In this document: piece by piece, positions 28,153-38,442 of the stretch
Numbering within the stretch: the stretch's first letter is position 1
Layout of the letters: every line of letters starts with the position of its first letter
Origin: Rhodococcus aetherivorans
Lineage (GTDB): Bacteria; Actinomycetota; Actinomycetes; Mycobacteriales; Mycobacteriaceae
NCBI RefSeq assembly: GCF_011058165.1
Contig: NZ_JAALEG010000001.1
Coordinates: 1 to 64,000 of the forward strand
Direction: 5' to 3'
Length of the DNA: 64,000 nucleotides
Notes under the pieces: model-generated
The model's database searches: none
What the model was told of the DNA's origin: nothing
The model's input: only the letters and a program-made list of their open reading frames with translations
Made by a program: the position numbers and the translations under genes

Positions 28153-28195
28153 CCGCGCTACGCCCGGGCCGTCACGCGCGGTATGCCCGGCCCGC

Positions 28196-28621
28196 CTACG
28201 GCGCGGTACGTGCGCAGATGGCCTCGACGAACCGGCCCACCTCCGACTCGGGCAGATGCGTGGCCAGGTCGGCCTCGCTGATCATGCCGATCAGCCGATG
28301 CTCCTCGACCACCGGCAGCCTGCGGATGCGGTGTTCCTCCATCATCGTCAGGACCCGGTCGATGTCCGCGTCCGCGTCGACCACGTAGGGCTTGCCCTGG
28401 GCGAGCTCACCGGCCGTCATGGAACTCGGGTCGCCGCCCGCGGCGACGCACTCGAGCACGATGTCGCGGTCGGTGATGATGCCGTGGAGCCGGTCGTCGT
28501 CGCCGCAGATCGGCAACGCGCCGATGTCCAGTTCCCGCATCCGCTGGGCCGCGGTCTCGAGGGTGTCGTGTTCGCCGATGCAGACCGCGTCGCGGTGCAT
28601 GATGTCGCGTGCAGTGGTCAT
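28196..28621 (-). CDS. hrp1: Hrp1-like CBS-pair protein
   Basis: A 141-residue protein with two CBS domains (about 6-60 and 75-130), very similar by eye to M. tuberculosis hypoxic response protein 1 (Rv2626c): MTTARDIM, DIGALPICGDDDRLHGIITDRDIV, MEEHRIRRLPVVEEHRLIGMISEADLA and the FVEAIC tail. Hrp1 is among the most strongly DosR-induced proteins in M. tuberculosis; CBS pairs usually sense adenine nucleotides, though Hrp1 ligands are unsettled. GGAGGAGG lies five bases before the ATG at 28621. I could not find a clear DosR box upstream. It is convergent with the APH-like gene and follows the phosphatase genes in reverse order on the other side. Confidence 0.88.
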   Translation of the reverse strand: MTTARDIMHRDAVCIGEHDTLETAAQRMRELDIGALPICGDDDRLHGIITDRDIVLECVAAGGDPSSMTAGELAQGKPYVVDADADIDRVLTMMEEHRIRRLPVVEEHRLIGMISEADLATHLPESEVGRFVEAICARTAP

Positions 28622-28707
28622 CACTGCCTCCTCCGTTGAAAACGGTTACTGCACTTCCATTGTCACGCGCGACGGCGACCGGCGGAAGGGCTGCGGAGGC
28701 ATCGGGC

Positions 28708-30006
28708 TCACCCGGCGAAGGCGTGCGTTGCCGCGCGGCCGTCCCAGCCACCCGCCGGCCCGGCCAACCCGAACAGCGCCGCGACCGTCGGGGCGACGTC
28801 GAGGGTGCGCACGGGGTCGGCGACGGTGAGGCCGCGGCGGATACTCGCATGCCCGCCGGCGACGAAGAACGGGATCTCGACGGTCGCGGCGTGACCGTGA
28901 TTGCCCGGAATCGGATTCGACAACGGGCTCGGATCGGAGAACCGCCACCCCGCGTCGCACAACGCCACCAGATCACCCGCGGCGGCGCCGAGACCCAGAT
29001 CCGCACCCGCGTACAGTGCGGCCACGCCCGGGACGGCGGCGGCGACCTCCCGCATCCGCGCCACCGCGTCCACCCGGGCCGCCGGATCGCCGACCCAGTA
29101 CAGCAGGTTCGCACCGCCGTTCTGGGCGGTGCGCACCGATCCGGCGAGCAGCGGGTCGGCGCCGAGCACGTCGACGAGGCCGATCAGCTGGTCCGGCGCC
29201 GACCAGTCCATCCCGTGGTCGGCCAGCACGATCAGCACCGACCGTTCCCACCGTCCCGTCGCGCGCAGGAACTCCACGAACCGGGCCACCTGCTCGTCCG
29301 CCGAGCGCAGCGCCGCGGTACGCGCGAGCCGCAGCGACGCGCCGAGCACGTCCAGGTGCCCGACGCGGTCCACGTCGCCGAGGTTGGTGAACGTGAACCG
29401 CGGCGACCGCTCCTCCACCACGGAGATCAGCGCGTCGACCGTGAAGCGGTCCGGCGCGTGTTCGGTGAGCGGCAGCAGCGGCACCGGATCCCACGCCACC
29501 GACGCGCGGCCGCCGAACAGGCCGTGCAGGTACCGCTTGGACAGCACGCTCGCGGTCGTCAGCCCCAGCTCGCGGGGCAGCCGGTCGAGCACCGTCCCGG
29601 CGCGCAGGTCGGTCGGCCGGTCGAGGTCCCGGGTGCGGCCGAGCACCGGGTCGAAGATCGAGTTGGCGGGCACGCCGGAGCGGTGCGGCAGCACACCGGT
29701 CATCATCGCCGCATGGTTCGGCAGCGTCTCGGCCACCGAGATCGCCCGGGCCGCGGTGTACCGGGTGCCGGCGTCGGCGAGCGCGAGCAGATGCGGCGTG
29801 AGACCCGGCGCGAGCTCGTCCGGGCGCATCCCGTCGACGACGAGGACGTGCACGTCCGCGTCCGGGAGCAGCGCCGACGGCGTCGCCGCCCGGGCCGGAG
29901 CCGTGCCGATCAGGGCCGGAGCCGTGCCGATCAGGGCCGCGCCGGCCAGCACGGCCGTGCCGGCGAGCATCGTGCGCCGATCGATCGCTCCGGCGGGTGG
30001 CGTCAC
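28708..30006 (-). CDS. Exported type I phosphodiesterase / alkaline phosphatase superfamily protein
   Basis: A 432-residue metallo-phosphatase of the nucleotide pyrophosphatase/phosphodiesterase type. A signal region with twin arginine (DRRTMLAGTAVLAGAALIG) contains a duplicated LIGTAPA. The core has VHVLVVDGMRPDEL (metal aspartate), the nucleophile region ISVAETLPNHAAMMTGVLPHRSG, and VLIVLADHGMDWS (ADHGM metal site). It should act outside the membrane on phosphodiesters or nucleotides. The start is GTG at 30006, overlapping the stop of the PhoD gene by four bases (GTGA), so both phosphatases are translationally coupled and may serve phosphate scavenging. Confidence 0.82.
   Translation of the reverse strand: MTPPAGAIDRRTMLAGTAVLAGAALIGTAPALIGTAPARAATPSALLPDADVHVLVVDGMRPDELAPGLTPHLLALADAGTRYTAARAISVAETLPNHAAMMTGVLPHRSGVPANSIFDPVLGRTRDLDRPTDLRAGTVLDRLPRELGLTTASVLSKRYLHGLFGGRASVAWDPVPLLPLTEHAPDRFTVDALISVVEERSPRFTFTNLGDVDRVGHLDVLGASLRLARTAALRSADEQVARFVEFLRATGRWERSVLIVLADHGMDWSAPDQLIGLVDVLGADPLLAGSVRTAQNGGANLLYWVGDPAARVDAVARMREVAAAVPGVAALYAGADLGLGAAAGDLVALCDAGWRFSDPSPLSNPIPGNHGHAATVEIPFFVAGGHASIRRGLTVADPVRTLDVAPTVAALFGLAGPAGGWDGRAATHAFAG
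29892..29933 (-). repeat. 21-bp in-frame tandem duplication in a signal peptide
   Basis: A 21-bp unit starting GGGCCGGAGCCGTG occurs at 29892-29912 and again at 29913-29933. On the minus strand it encodes a doubled seven-residue segment (LIGTAPA) in the hydrophobic part of the exported phosphodiesterase's signal peptide. Confidence 0.9.
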
Positions 30007-31673
30007 GGCCGGGCCTGCCGGCCGTGCGCACCCGGATCGAGCGCGGCCGCCGGCTCCAGCCGCGGCGTGCCGGCGGCGACCCGCCGGCTCGTGCCGTACC
30101 GCACGCCGGTGCCCGGGTCGGTCGGATCGAGCACGTACAGCCAGTCCATCTGCACCGCGTCGGGTGTCACGTCGAGGACACCGAAGCCGTGCGAGTCCAG
30201 TTCGACGTACCGGATGTGGTGGTTCGTCGCCAGCACCGCCGCCTCGATCGACGGGGTGACGGTGCGGGGCGCGACGCCCAGCATCTCGTCGATGTTCGCC
30301 GAGGTCACCGACGGCACCACCAGTTCGGTGGCCACGGTGCCCGCGCCGGGGTAGTTCGCGGCGTCGACGGGGATGTCGGCGGCCCACGACGAGTGGATGT
30401 CGCCGGTGAGGAACACCACGTCGCGGCCGGAGGCACGAATCGCGTCGAGCAGCCGTCGCCGGTCGGCGGGATAGCCGTCCCACTGGTCGACGTTGAACGG
30501 TGCCCCCGCCGCGGGGAGCCCCGCGACGGCGGTCAGCGCCGCCGTGGTCCGCTCGTCCAGGGGCGGCAGCAGCACCGGGGTGATCATCACCGGGTTCCCG
30601 ATGAGCTGCCATCGCGTGCCCGAACTCGTCACGCCCGCGGTCAGCCACGCCATCTGCTCCGCGCCGGTGATGGTGCGCGCCGGGTCGTCGATGCGGCGCC
30701 CGTGCACCTGCTCGGTGCGATAGCTGCGCAGATCCAGCATCGACAGCTCGGCCAGGTCCCCGAACTGCAGCCGCCGGTACAGCCGGGGCGCGTCGGCGGT
30801 GCCGCCCGGCCGGAGGGGCTGCCACTCCAGGTAGGCCTGCAGGGCCGCGGCCCGTCGCTCCGCCCAGGCTCCCTCGACGGCGGGGTCGTGGTTCTGGGCG
30901 CCGCCGGACCACGCGTCGTTGGCGCTCTCGTGGTCGTCCCACACCACGATCCACGGCAGCAGCGCGTGCAGCCGCTGCAGATCGGGATCGCTCTTGTACT
31001 GGCCGTGCCGGATCCGGTAGTCGGCGAGGGTGACGATTTCGTGCCGCGGGTCGTGCGGGCGCACCACCCGGTTGCCGCCGGAGGCGTATTCGCCCGTGCC
31101 GTACTCGTACAGGTAGTCGCCGAGGTGCACGACGGCGTCGAGGTCCGGGCGCGCCGCCAGGTGCCGGTAGACGCCGAAGAACCCGGCCTCCCAGTTCGAG
31201 CACGACACCACCGCGAACCGTAGCCGGTTCAGCTCGGCCCCCGGCCCGGGCGCGGTGCGGGTGCGGCCGACCGGGGAGGCCGCGTCGCCGGCGGTGAAGC
31301 GGTAGAAGTAGGCGGTGTCCGGCTCGAGGCCCGTCGCATCGACCTTGACCGTGTGGTCGGACGCGGGGGACGTCGTCACGGACCCCGAGGCCACCACGTC
31401 GCGGAGGTCGCCGTCGGTGGCGATCTCCCAGCGGACCGTCGTCGGGGCGCCGAGGCCGGAACCGGGCACGGCGTCCGGGGCGGGCGTGATGCGGGTCCAC
31501 AGGATCACCCGGTCGGGTAGGGGATCGCCGGAGGCCACGCCGTGCGCGAACACGACGCTCTCCGCCGCGGCGGGGGAGACGGAGACGGCCGCCAGGGCCG
31601 CGGCGCCGAGGGCGACGCCGCCCGCGCGCAGCGCGGTCCGTCGCGACACGACACGGGTTTCGGTGGGAGGCAC
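30003..31673 (-). CDS. phoD: PhoD-family alkaline phosphatase, Tat-exported
   Basis: A 556-residue PhoD-type phosphodiesterase/phosphatase needing calcium and iron. The Tat signal SRRTALRAGGVALGAAALAA (R11-R12) ends near AAAE. An N-terminal fibronectin-like domain (FAHGVASGDPLPDRVILWTR) is followed by the metallophosphatase core: VVSCSNWEAGFFGVYRHLA, DAVVHLGDYLYEYG, VVWDDHESANDAW and VVFLTGDIHSSWAADI. It releases phosphate from extracellular phosphomono- and diesters. The start is assigned to GTG at 31673; no good Shine-Dalgarno sequence is present. It is coupled to the second phosphatase through a GTGA overlap and is divergent from rarA with a 124-base gap. Confidence 0.9.
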   Translation of the reverse strand: MPPTETRVVSRRTALRAGGVALGAAALAAVSVSPAAAESVVFAHGVASGDPLPDRVILWTRITPAPDAVPGSGLGAPTTVRWEIATDGDLRDVVASGSVTTSPASDHTVKVDATGLEPDTAYFYRFTAGDAASPVGRTRTAPGPGAELNRLRFAVVSCSNWEAGFFGVYRHLAARPDLDAVVHLGDYLYEYGTGEYASGGNRVVRPHDPRHEIVTLADYRIRHGQYKSDPDLQRLHALLPWIVVWDDHESANDAWSGGAQNHDPAVEGAWAERRAAALQAYLEWQPLRPGGTADAPRLYRRLQFGDLAELSMLDLRSYRTEQVHGRRIDDPARTITGAEQMAWLTAGVTSSGTRWQLIGNPVMITPVLLPPLDERTTAALTAVAGLPAAGAPFNVDQWDGYPADRRRLLDAIRASGRDVVFLTGDIHSSWAADIPVDAANYPGAGTVATELVVPSVTSANIDEMLGVAPRTVTPSIEAAVLATNHHIRYVELDSHGFGVLDVTPDAVQMDWLYVLDPTDPGTGVRYGTSRRVAAGTPRLEPAAALDPGAHGRQARP

Positions 31674-31785
31674 CGGACGATCAGACCAGCGTCCCCCGCG
31701 ATGAGCAAGTACCGCGACGGAATGTCCCGAACGTTCACGGCCGGTTCACGCGCCGTCGGCCCGACCCGCCGTCGGGCCGGGACGG

Positions 31786-31791
31786 TAGCGT
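31786..31791 (+). promoter_or_regulatory. Candidate -10 box (TAGCGT) for leaderless rarA
   Basis: TAGCGT ends six bases before the GTG start of rarA, with no ribosome binding site between, the arrangement of a leaderless message. Confidence 0.4.
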
Positions 31792-31797
31792 CGTGGG

Positions 31798-33207
31798 GTG
31801 AGCACCTTCTTCGGAGCGGAGGAACCAGCCGGACCGGACGCCCTGTTCGAGACCCCCCGCCCGACCGAGCCCGACCCCGCACCCGTACCACCGGCGTCGC
31901 GCCCGTCCCGCGGTGCCGGACCGAACGCGCCGCTCGCCGCGCGGATGCGCCCGGCCGACCTGAGCGAAGTCGTCGGCCAGCAGCACCTGCTCGCCCCCGG
32001 TGCGCCGCTGCGCCGCCTCGTCGAGGGCTCCGGCGCCGCGTCCGTCGTGCTCTACGGCCCGCCGGGGACCGGCAAGACCACCCTGGCCTCCCTCATCTCC
32101 GGTGCCACCGGCCGCCGCTTCGAGGCGCTGTCCGCGCTGTCGGCCGGCGTCAAGGACGTGCGGGCCGTGATCGACCTGGCCCGTCGCCGCCTGGGCGCCG
32201 GTGAACAGACCGTGCTCTTCATCGACGAGGTGCACCGCTTCTCCAAGACCCAGCAGGACGCGCTGCTCGCCGCGGTGGAGAACCGGATCGTGCTGCTCGT
32301 GGCGGCCACCACCGAGAATCCGTCGTTCTCCGTCGTCGCCCCGCTGCTGTCCCGCTCGCTGGTGCTGCAGCTGCAGCCGCTGGGCCCGGACGACGTCCGG
32401 GCCCTGCTCGAGCGGGCCCGCACCGACGAACGCGGTCTCGGCGGCGGTGTGGAGATCACCGACGACGCGCTCGACCACCTGGTGCGCCTCGCGGGCGGAG
32501 ACGCACGTCGCGCGCTGACCGCGCTCGAGGCGGCGGCCGAGACCGCGCTCGACCGCGGCGGTACGGGCGCGACGATCGACCTGCCGACCGTCGAGTCGAG
32601 CATCGACAAGGCCGCGGTGCGCTACGACCGCGACGGCGACCAGCACTACGACGTCGCGAGCGCGTTCATCAAGTCGCTGCGCGGCTCCGACGTCGACGCG
32701 GCGCTGCACTATCTCGCGCGGATGATCGTCGCGGGGGAGGACCCGCGGTTCATCGCGCGGCGGCTGATGATCCAGGCCAGCGAGGAGGTCGGTATGGCCG
32801 ATCCCACCGCGCTGCAGACCGCGACGGCGGCCGCGCAGGTCGTGCAGCTCGTCGGCATGCCCGAGGCGCAGCTCGCCCTGGCGCAGGCCACCATCCACAT
32901 CGCGACCGCGCCCAAGTCGGGTGCGGTGACCGCCGCGCTCGGCGCCGCGATCGCCGACGTCAAGGCCGGCCGGTCCGGGTCGGTGCCGGCGCATCTGCGC
33001 GACGGTCACTACGCCGGCGCACAGAAGCTCGGTAACGCCGTCGGCTACCGCTACCCGCACGACCACCCCGACGGCGTGCTGGCGCAGCAGTACGCGCCGG
33101 ACGAACTCGTCGGCGTCGACTACTACACCCCGACCGGCCACGGCGCCGAGCGCGAGCTGGCGCAGCGGGTGCCCAAGCTGCGCCGGATCGTGCGCGGCGA
33201 ACGGTAG
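31798..33207 (+). CDS. rarA: Replication-associated recombination protein A (RarA/MgsA)
   Basis: A 469-residue AAA+ clamp-loader-related ATPase acting at stalled replication forks. Walker A is GPPGTGKTT (87-95), Walker B is [10 protein letters not shown] (139-148), sensor 1 is [12 protein letters not shown] and the arginine-finger/sensor 2 region includes [12 protein letters not shown]. The C-terminal tetramerisation part contains [26 protein letters not shown] and [13 protein letters not shown], both family hallmarks. The first ~45 residues are a Pro/Ala-rich extension common in actinobacteria. Its stop is 224 bases before alaS, which follows rarA in related genomes. The GTG start appears leaderless. 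Confidence 0.93.
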   Translation: MSTFFGAEEPAGPDALFETPRPTEPDPAPVPPASRPSRGAGPNAPLAARMRPADLSEVVGQQHLLAPGAPLRRLVEGSGAASVVLYGPPGTGKTTLASLISGATGRRFEALSALSAGVKDVRAVIDLARRRLGAGEQTVLFIDEVHRFSKTQQDALLAAVENRIVLLVAATTENPSFSVVAPLLSRSLVLQLQPLGPDDVRALLERARTDERGLGGGVEITDDALDHLVRLAGGDARRALTALEAAAETALDRGGTGATIDLPTVESSIDKAAVRYDRDGDQHYDVASAFIKSLRGSDVDAALHYLARMIVAGEDPRFIARRLMIQASEEVGMADPTALQTATAAAQVVQLVGMPEAQLALAQATIHIATAPKSGAVTAALGAAIADVKAGRSGSVPAHLRDGHYAGAQKLGNAVGYRYPHDHPDGVLAQQYAPDELVGVDYYTPTGHGAERELAQRVPKLRRIVRGER

Positions 33208-33354
33208 GGCACCGCGTGCGCCGCAGGTCGCGCGGCAGGCGCCGAGCGAATGAACCATGCCGTCGGACTACGGAGGTGAACGATACATTCGCTCGCCCCC
33301 CGGCGGGGGACGGAGCGGCGCGGGTGGCGAGAACGGCCACCGTCGCCCGCGCGA

Positions 33355-33360
33355 TAAGCT
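33355..33360 (+). promoter_or_regulatory. Candidate -10 box (TAAGCT) for alaS
   Basis: TAAGCT in the rarA-alaS gap would start transcription near 33367, giving a leader of about 65 bases before the GTG at 33432. Confidence 0.4.
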
Positions 33361-33431
33361 GAACGATGGCCGATTCGCCGTGCCCGCGCGGGTTCGGCAG
33401 CCCACACCGTCAGACAAAGAGGACCATCGAC

Positions 33432-36098
33432 GTGCAGACCCACGAGATCCGCAGGCGCTTTCTCGACCATTTCGTGAAGGCCGGCCACACCGAGGTGCCC
33501 AGCGCGTCGCTGATCCTCGCCGACCCGAACCTGCTGTTCGTCAACGCCGGCATGGTCCCGTTCGTGCCCTACTTCCTCGGCCAGCAGACCCCGCCGTTCA
33601 GCACCGCGACATCGGTGCAGAAGTGCGTGCGCACCCTCGACATCGAGGAGGTGGGCATCACCACCCGGCACAACACGTTCTTCCAGATGGCGGGCAACTT
33701 CTCGTTCGGCGACTACTTCAAGGAAGAGGCGATAGGCCATGCGTGGTCGCTGCTGACCAGCCCCGTCGAGGACGGCGGCTACGGCATCGATCCCGAGAAG
33801 CTCTGGGCGACGGTGTATCTGGACGACGACGAGGCGTACTCGATCTGGCACGACAAGATCGGTGTCCCCGCCGAGCGCATCCAGCGTCGCGGCATGAAGG
33901 ACAACTACTGGTCCATGGGCATCCCCGGCCCGTGTGGCCCCTGCTCGGAGATCTTCTACGACCGCGGCCCCGAGTACGGCGCCCCGGGCGGCCCGGAGGC
34001 CGACGAGGACCGCTACATCGAGATCTGGAATCTCGTGTTCATGCAGAACGAGCGCGGTGAGGGCGGCGCCAAGGAGGGCTACCCGATCCTCGGGCCGCTG
34101 CCGAAGAAGAACATCGACACCGGCATGGGCGTCGAGCGCGTCGCGTTCCTGCTCCAGGGCGTCGAGAACGTCTACGAGACCGACCTGCTGCGCCCGGTCA
34201 TCGACAAGGCCGCCGAGCTGACCGGCAGCGTCTACGGCGCCGACCACGCCTCCGACGTGCGGTTCCGCGTCATCGCCGACCACGCCCGCACCGCCGCGAT
34301 GCTCATCGTCGACGGCGTCAACCCCGGCAACGACGGTCGTGGCTACGTGCTGCGCCGCCTGCTGCGCCGGATCGTGCGCTCGGCCCGGCTGCTCGGCGCC
34401 GACACGCCGACGATGGCCGAGTTCATGGCCGTCGTGCGCGACACCATGAGCCCGTCCTACCCGGAACTGGCCACGGACTACTCGCGCATCGAGACCGTCG
34501 CCGTCGGCGAGGAGACCGCGTTCCTCAAGACCCTGGGCACCGGCAGCAAGCTGTTCGAGGGTGCGGTCGAGACCGCGAAGGCGCAGGGCAGGTCCGTCCT
34601 CGGCGGCACCGAGGCCTTCACCTTGCACGACACCTACGGGTTCCCCATCGATCTGACGCTGGAGATGGCCTCCGAGGCGGGCCTGACCGTCGACGAGGAC
34701 GGGTTCCGTTCCCTCATGGCCGAGCAGCGCCAGCGCGCGAAGGACGACGCCCGCGCCCGCAAGCACGCCCACGCCGACCTGACCGTCTACAAGGAGCTGC
34801 TCGACCGCGGCCCCACGGAGTTCACCGGCTTCACCGAGCTGGTGACCGAGGCGACGGTGCTGGCCGTCATCACCGGCGGCGAGCGGCTGCACGCGGCGCA
34901 GGCCGGCCAGGACGTCGAGCTGATCCTCGACCGCAGCCCCCTCTACGCCGAGTCCGGCGGCCAGATCGCCGACGTCGGCACCATCACCGCCGGCGGCCTG
35001 CGCATCAAGGTCAACGACGTCCAGAAGATCGCCAAGCAGCTGTGGGTGCACAAGGTGACCGTGCTCGAGGGACAGGTCACCGAGGGCGATGCCGTGCTCG
35101 TGCAGGTCGACCCGTCCTGGCGCAAGGGCGCCACCCAGGGCCACTCGGGTACCCACCTGGTCCACGCCGCGCTGCGTGAGGTCCTCGGCCCCAACGCCGT
35201 GCAGGCCGGCTCGCTGAACAAGCCGGGCTACCTGCGGTTCGACTTCTCCTGGCCCGGCGCGCTCAGCGAGCAGCAGAAGACCGACATCGAGGCCGTCACC
35301 AACGAGGCCGTCGCCGCGAACTACCCGGTGAACACCTTCGTCACGGACCTGGACAAGGCCAAGAAGATGGGCGCGATGGCGCTCTTCGGCGAGAACTACG
35401 GCGACGAGGTCCGCGTCGTGGAGATCGGCGGCCCGTTCTCGATGGAGCTGTGCGGCGGCACCCACGTCGAGCACTCCTCCCACGTCGGCACCGTCACCCT
35501 GCTCGGCGAGCAGTCCGTCGGTTCGGGCGTGCGCCGCGTCGAGGCGTACGTCGGCCTGGACTCGTACCGGCACCTGGCCAAGGAACGGGCGCTGCTCGCG
35601 GGTCTCTCCTCGACGCTGAAGGTGCCCTCCGAGGAGGTGCCCGCACGGGTCGAATCCCTGATCGAGCGGCTGAAGGTGGCCGAGAAGGAGCTCGAACGCA
35701 CCCGCGCCGCCGCGGTGCTCGCCTCGGCCGGCACCTTCGCCGAGAAGGCGCAGCGCACCGGGGATCTTCTCGTCGTCGCCGAGACCGCCCCCGAGGGCGT
35801 GGCCGGGAACGACCTGCGCAGCCTCGCCTCCGACGTCCGCGGCCGGCTCGGCAGCGAGCCCGCCGTGGTGCTGCTGCTCGGTTCCGCCGACGGCAAGGTG
35901 CCGTTCGTCGTCGCCACCACCAAGGCGGCCCAGGCGAGGGGCATCAAGGCCGGCGACCTGGTGTCGAGCTTCGGGCCCGCCATCGGTGGCCGCGGCGGCG
36001 GCAAGCCCGACATGGCGCAGGGATCCGGATCCGATCCGGCCGGGATCCCTGCGGCGCTGACCGCGTTCCGGGCCCGGCTGAGCGAGCTGGCCGGCTGA
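33432..36098 (+). CDS. alaS: Alanyl-tRNA synthetase
   Basis: An 888-residue class II synthetase for tRNA-Ala. Catalytic domain: [59 protein letters not shown] and the motif 3 region [18 protein letters not shown]. The editing domain has the zinc motif [16 protein letters not shown] and the downstream [13 protein letters not shown]. The C-terminal C-Ala domain ends [15 protein letters not shown]. The length is standard. GAGGA at 33419-33423 lies eight bases before the GTG at 33432, giving the usual MQTHEIR start; an in-frame ATG at 33366 would add 22 residues not typical of the family. It leads an operon with ruvX, mltG and aroE. Confidence 0.96.
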   Translation: MQTHEIRRRFLDHFVKAGHTEVPSASLILADPNLLFVNAGMVPFVPYFLGQQTPPFSTATSVQKCVRTLDIEEVGITTRHNTFFQMAGNFSFGDYFKEEAIGHAWSLLTSPVEDGGYGIDPEKLWATVYLDDDEAYSIWHDKIGVPAERIQRRGMKDNYWSMGIPGPCGPCSEIFYDRGPEYGAPGGPEADEDRYIEIWNLVFMQNERGEGGAKEGYPILGPLPKKNIDTGMGVERVAFLLQGVENVYETDLLRPVIDKAAELTGSVYGADHASDVRFRVIADHARTAAMLIVDGVNPGNDGRGYVLRRLLRRIVRSARLLGADTPTMAEFMAVVRDTMSPSYPELATDYSRIETVAVGEETAFLKTLGTGSKLFEGAVETAKAQGRSVLGGTEAFTLHDTYGFPIDLTLEMASEAGLTVDEDGFRSLMAEQRQRAKDDARARKHAHADLTVYKELLDRGPTEFTGFTELVTEATVLAVITGGERLHAAQAGQDVELILDRSPLYAESGGQIADVGTITAGGLRIKVNDVQKIAKQLWVHKVTVLEGQVTEGDAVLVQVDPSWRKGATQGHSGTHLVHAALREVLGPNAVQAGSLNKPGYLRFDFSWPGALSEQQKTDIEAVTNEAVAANYPVNTFVTDLDKAKKMGAMALFGENYGDEVRVVEIGGPFSMELCGGTHVEHSSHVGTVTLLGEQSVGSGVRRVEAYVGLDSYRHLAKERALLAGLSSTLKVPSEEVPARVESLIERLKVAEKELERTRAAAVLASAGTFAEKAQRTGDLLVVAETAPEGVAGNDLRSLASDVRGRLGSEPAVVLLLGSADGKVPFVVATTKAAQARGIKAGDLVSSFGPAIGGRGGGKPDMAQGSGSDPAGIPAALTAFRARLSELAG

Positions 36099-36100
36099 TC

Positions 36101-36622
36101 GTGGCCGACTTCGCCGGTCCCGACCGTCCGGGCGTCGACGACCCCGGCCGCGGCCGCCGCATCGGCATCGATGTCGGAAGTGTCCGAATCGGGGTCGCCT
36201 CGTCCGACCCTGACGGCATCCTGGCCACTCCGGTCGAGACCGTGCCCCGCTCGAAGGAACGCGGGTCCGACGCGCCGGATATCCGGCGCATTGTGGACAT
36301 CGTCACGGAGTACGAGGCCGTGGAGGTTATCGTCGGACTGCCGCAGACCCTGCGCGGGGAGCCCGGCAAGGCCGCGAAACTGGCCCGTGATTTCGCGGGA
36401 CGGCTGCGCCGGCGCCTGACCGGGATCCCTGTGCGGATGGCCGACGAACGATTCACGACGGTCACTGCGGCGCGGGCGCTCCGCGAGAGCGGAGTCAGCG
36501 CGCGCGGTGCGCGGCCGGTGATCGACCAGGCCGCCGCCGTCGCCATCTTGCAGGGTTGGTTGGACGAGCGGAGTGCAGTTGTGAACGTGGCCGAGGACGG
36601 CAAGCCGGGGAGCGGGCAGTGA
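36101..36622 (+). CDS. ruvX: Holliday junction resolvase-like protein RuvX (YqgF)
   Basis: A 173-residue RNase H-fold nuclease of the RuvX/YqgF family, implicated in rRNA processing and DNA resolution. [18 protein letters not shown] carries the first catalytic aspartate, [19 protein letters not shown] follows, and [17 protein letters not shown] plus a late [14 protein letters not shown] give the other acidic residues. The GTG start is two bases after the alaS stop. Its end overlaps the mltG start by four bases (GTGA). The N-terminal 20 residues and the C-terminal tail are extended compared with the E. coli protein. Confidence 0.93.
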   Translation: MADFAGPDRPGVDDPGRGRRIGIDVGSVRIGVASSDPDGILATPVETVPRSKERGSDAPDIRRIVDIVTEYEAVEVIVGLPQTLRGEPGKAAKLARDFAGRLRRRLTGIPVRMADERFTTVTAARALRESGVSARGARPVIDQAAAVAILQGWLDERSAVVNVAEDGKPGSGQ

Positions 36623-38442
36623 GCCGGCACGGGCGGCCGGACGACGAGTCCACCGGGGCGGACCACGACTTCCCCGGGGGGCGCTCCGGCTTCGGACCCG
36701 CGCAGCAGGACGAGTGGTACCGGCCGCGGCACGGTTCTCCGGGGCCCGACGTCCCGGAGCCGCCGGCCCCGGCCGGGGACGGTTACCGATACGAGCACCC
36801 ACCGCATCCGGCCGCCGGACATCCCTTCGACGACGCGCCGACCACCGAGCACGTCTACCGGCTCGACGACTACGCCCCCGGCGCCCCGTCGCAGCCCGAC
36901 CCCCGCCACGACCGGCAGGACCTCGATCCCCACGGCCGGACTCCCACCGACGGGCCGGGCCACGACACCTTCGAGGCCCGGGCCCACGAGACGCAGGGCT
37001 ACGAGACACAGGGCTACGAGACGCAGGGCTACGAGCCCCGGGACTACGACCCCCGCGACCACGACGGGTACGACCCCGAGCCGGGGGCCTACCGGTACGA
37101 CGACTACGAGCAGCGGCCGGCCTACGACGAGGCGGGCTACGACCAGTTCGGCTACGCCGCGGTGGACGACGACCCCCGCGGATACGCCGAGACGCCGGCC
37201 GCAGGGCGGGACTGGACCGACTCCGCCGACCGCGCCGCCCCCGAAACCGTCGGGGTGTCCCCGGCCCGCCGGGCCCACGCCCGCTCGGCCCGGGCCCGCC
37301 GCACCCGCGGCCGGATCGTCGGGATCCTCGCCGTCGCGGCCGTGCTGGTCCTGCTCCTCGGCGGCGGATTCTTCGCCTACCAGAAATTCACCGGCCCGGA
37401 CCTGCCGCCCGACTACACCGGTGCGGGCGGTCCCGCCGTCGTGGTGCAGGTGCACCCGGGCGACACCGCCGAGCAGATCGGCGCCGTCTTCAAGGAGGCG
37501 GACATCGTCGCCAGCTCCGATGCCTTCTACAACGCCGCCGTCCAGGACCCCGGCATGAACTCGCTGCAGCCGGGCTTCTACTCGATCGCCAGCCGGCTTC
37601 CCGCCCGCGAGGCCGTCGCCGCCCTGGTCGACCCCGCGAACCGGGTGGGGGCGGTGGTGATCTCCGAGGGCCGGCAGTTGCACGACATCCGTGACGTCAA
37701 CACCGGCGCGGTGCGCAAGGGCATCTACACCCTCATCGCGGAGGCCAGCTGCCTCGACCGCGACGGGCAGCGCACCTGCCTGACGTACGAGGAGCTCGAC
37801 GCCGCCGGCGCGAGCACCGACCTCGCCGCGCTCGGCGTGCCGGAATGGGCGCGGGGCGCGGTCGCGAACGTGCCCGACCGCAACCGTCAGCTCGAGGGGC
37901 TCATCGCGGCGGGTCGCTGGGACTTCGACCCCAGTGCCGGGGCCGCCGAGATCCTGCGGTACCTCGTCTCCACCAGCGCGCAGCGCTACGACGAGACCGG
38001 CATCACCCAGGCCGCGGCGAAGGTCGGGCTGACCCCGTACGAGATGCTCGTCGCAGCGTCCCTCGTGGAACGCGAGGCGCTGCCGGACGACTTCGCGAAG
38101 GTCGCCCGGGTGATCCTCAACCGCCTGAAGATCGGGCAGCCGCTGCAGTTCGACTCGACGGTCAACTATGCCCTCGACGAAACCGAGCTGGCGACCACCG
38201 ACGCCGACCGGGCGCAGGTCACCCCCTGGAACACGTACGCGAGCCCCGGACTGCCCGCCACGCCGATCTCGTCGCCGAGCATCGAGGCGCTGCAGGCCGT
38301 AGAGAACCCGGAGGCGGGAGACTGGACGTACTTCGTGACCATCGACGCCCAGGGCACGACCCTGTTCACCAACAGCTACGACGAACACCTGACGAATACG
38401 CAGCAGGCTCTGGAAAGCGGAATCCTCGACAGTGGCAGATGA
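36619..38442 (+). CDS. mltG: Endolytic murein transglycosylase MltG with long disordered N-terminus
   Basis: A 607-residue membrane-bound lytic transglycosylase that cuts nascent peptidoglycan. Residues 1-225 are a cytoplasmic low-complexity tail rich in Asp, Tyr, Pro and Arg, including three repeats of ETQGY at 124-138. A basic stretch precedes one transmembrane helix at about 233-253. The outer part has a LysM-like segment ([22 protein letters not shown]) and the YceG catalytic domain with the key glutamate E484 in [12 protein letters not shown], then FDSTVNYAL and [20 protein letters not shown]. Start GTG overlaps ruvX; its last 11 bases overlap aroE. Such acidic/Tyr-rich tails are typical of actinobacterial MltG and may dock to the elongation machinery. 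Confidence 0.93.
   Translation: MSRHGRPDDESTGADHDFPGGRSGFGPAQQDEWYRPRHGSPGPDVPEPPAPAGDGYRYEHPPHPAAGHPFDDAPTTEHVYRLDDYAPGAPSQPDPRHDRQDLDPHGRTPTDGPGHDTFEARAHETQGYETQGYETQGYEPRDYDPRDHDGYDPEPGAYRYDDYEQRPAYDEAGYDQFGYAAVDDDPRGYAETPAAGRDWTDSADRAAPETVGVSPARRAHARSARARRTRGRIVGILAVAAVLVLLLGGGFFAYQKFTGPDLPPDYTGAGGPAVVVQVHPGDTAEQIGAVFKEADIVASSDAFYNAAVQDPGMNSLQPGFYSIASRLPAREAVAALVDPANRVGAVVISEGRQLHDIRDVNTGAVRKGIYTLIAEASCLDRDGQRTCLTYEELDAAGASTDLAALGVPEWARGAVANVPDRNRQLEGLIAAGRWDFDPSAGAAEILRYLVSTSAQRYDETGITQAAAKVGLTPYEMLVAASLVEREALPDDFAKVARVILNRLKIGQPLQFDSTVNYALDETELATTDADRAQVTPWNTYASPGLPATPISSPSIEALQAVENPEAGDWTYFVTIDAQGTTLFTNSYDEHLTNTQQALESGILDSGR
36988..37032 (+). repeat. Three 15-bp repeats coding ETQGY in mltG
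   Basis: GAGACGCAGGGCTAC occurs three times in frame (36988-37002, 37003-37017, 37018-37032); the middle copy has one silent change. It lies in the disordered N-terminal tail of MltG. Confidence 0.9.

Noticed and set aside
33366-33431. An ATG at 33366 as start of alaS
   Set aside because: The GTG at 33432 has a ribosome site and gives the standard N-terminus; the extra 22 residues are not typical, although a leaderless start from TAAGCT is conceivable.
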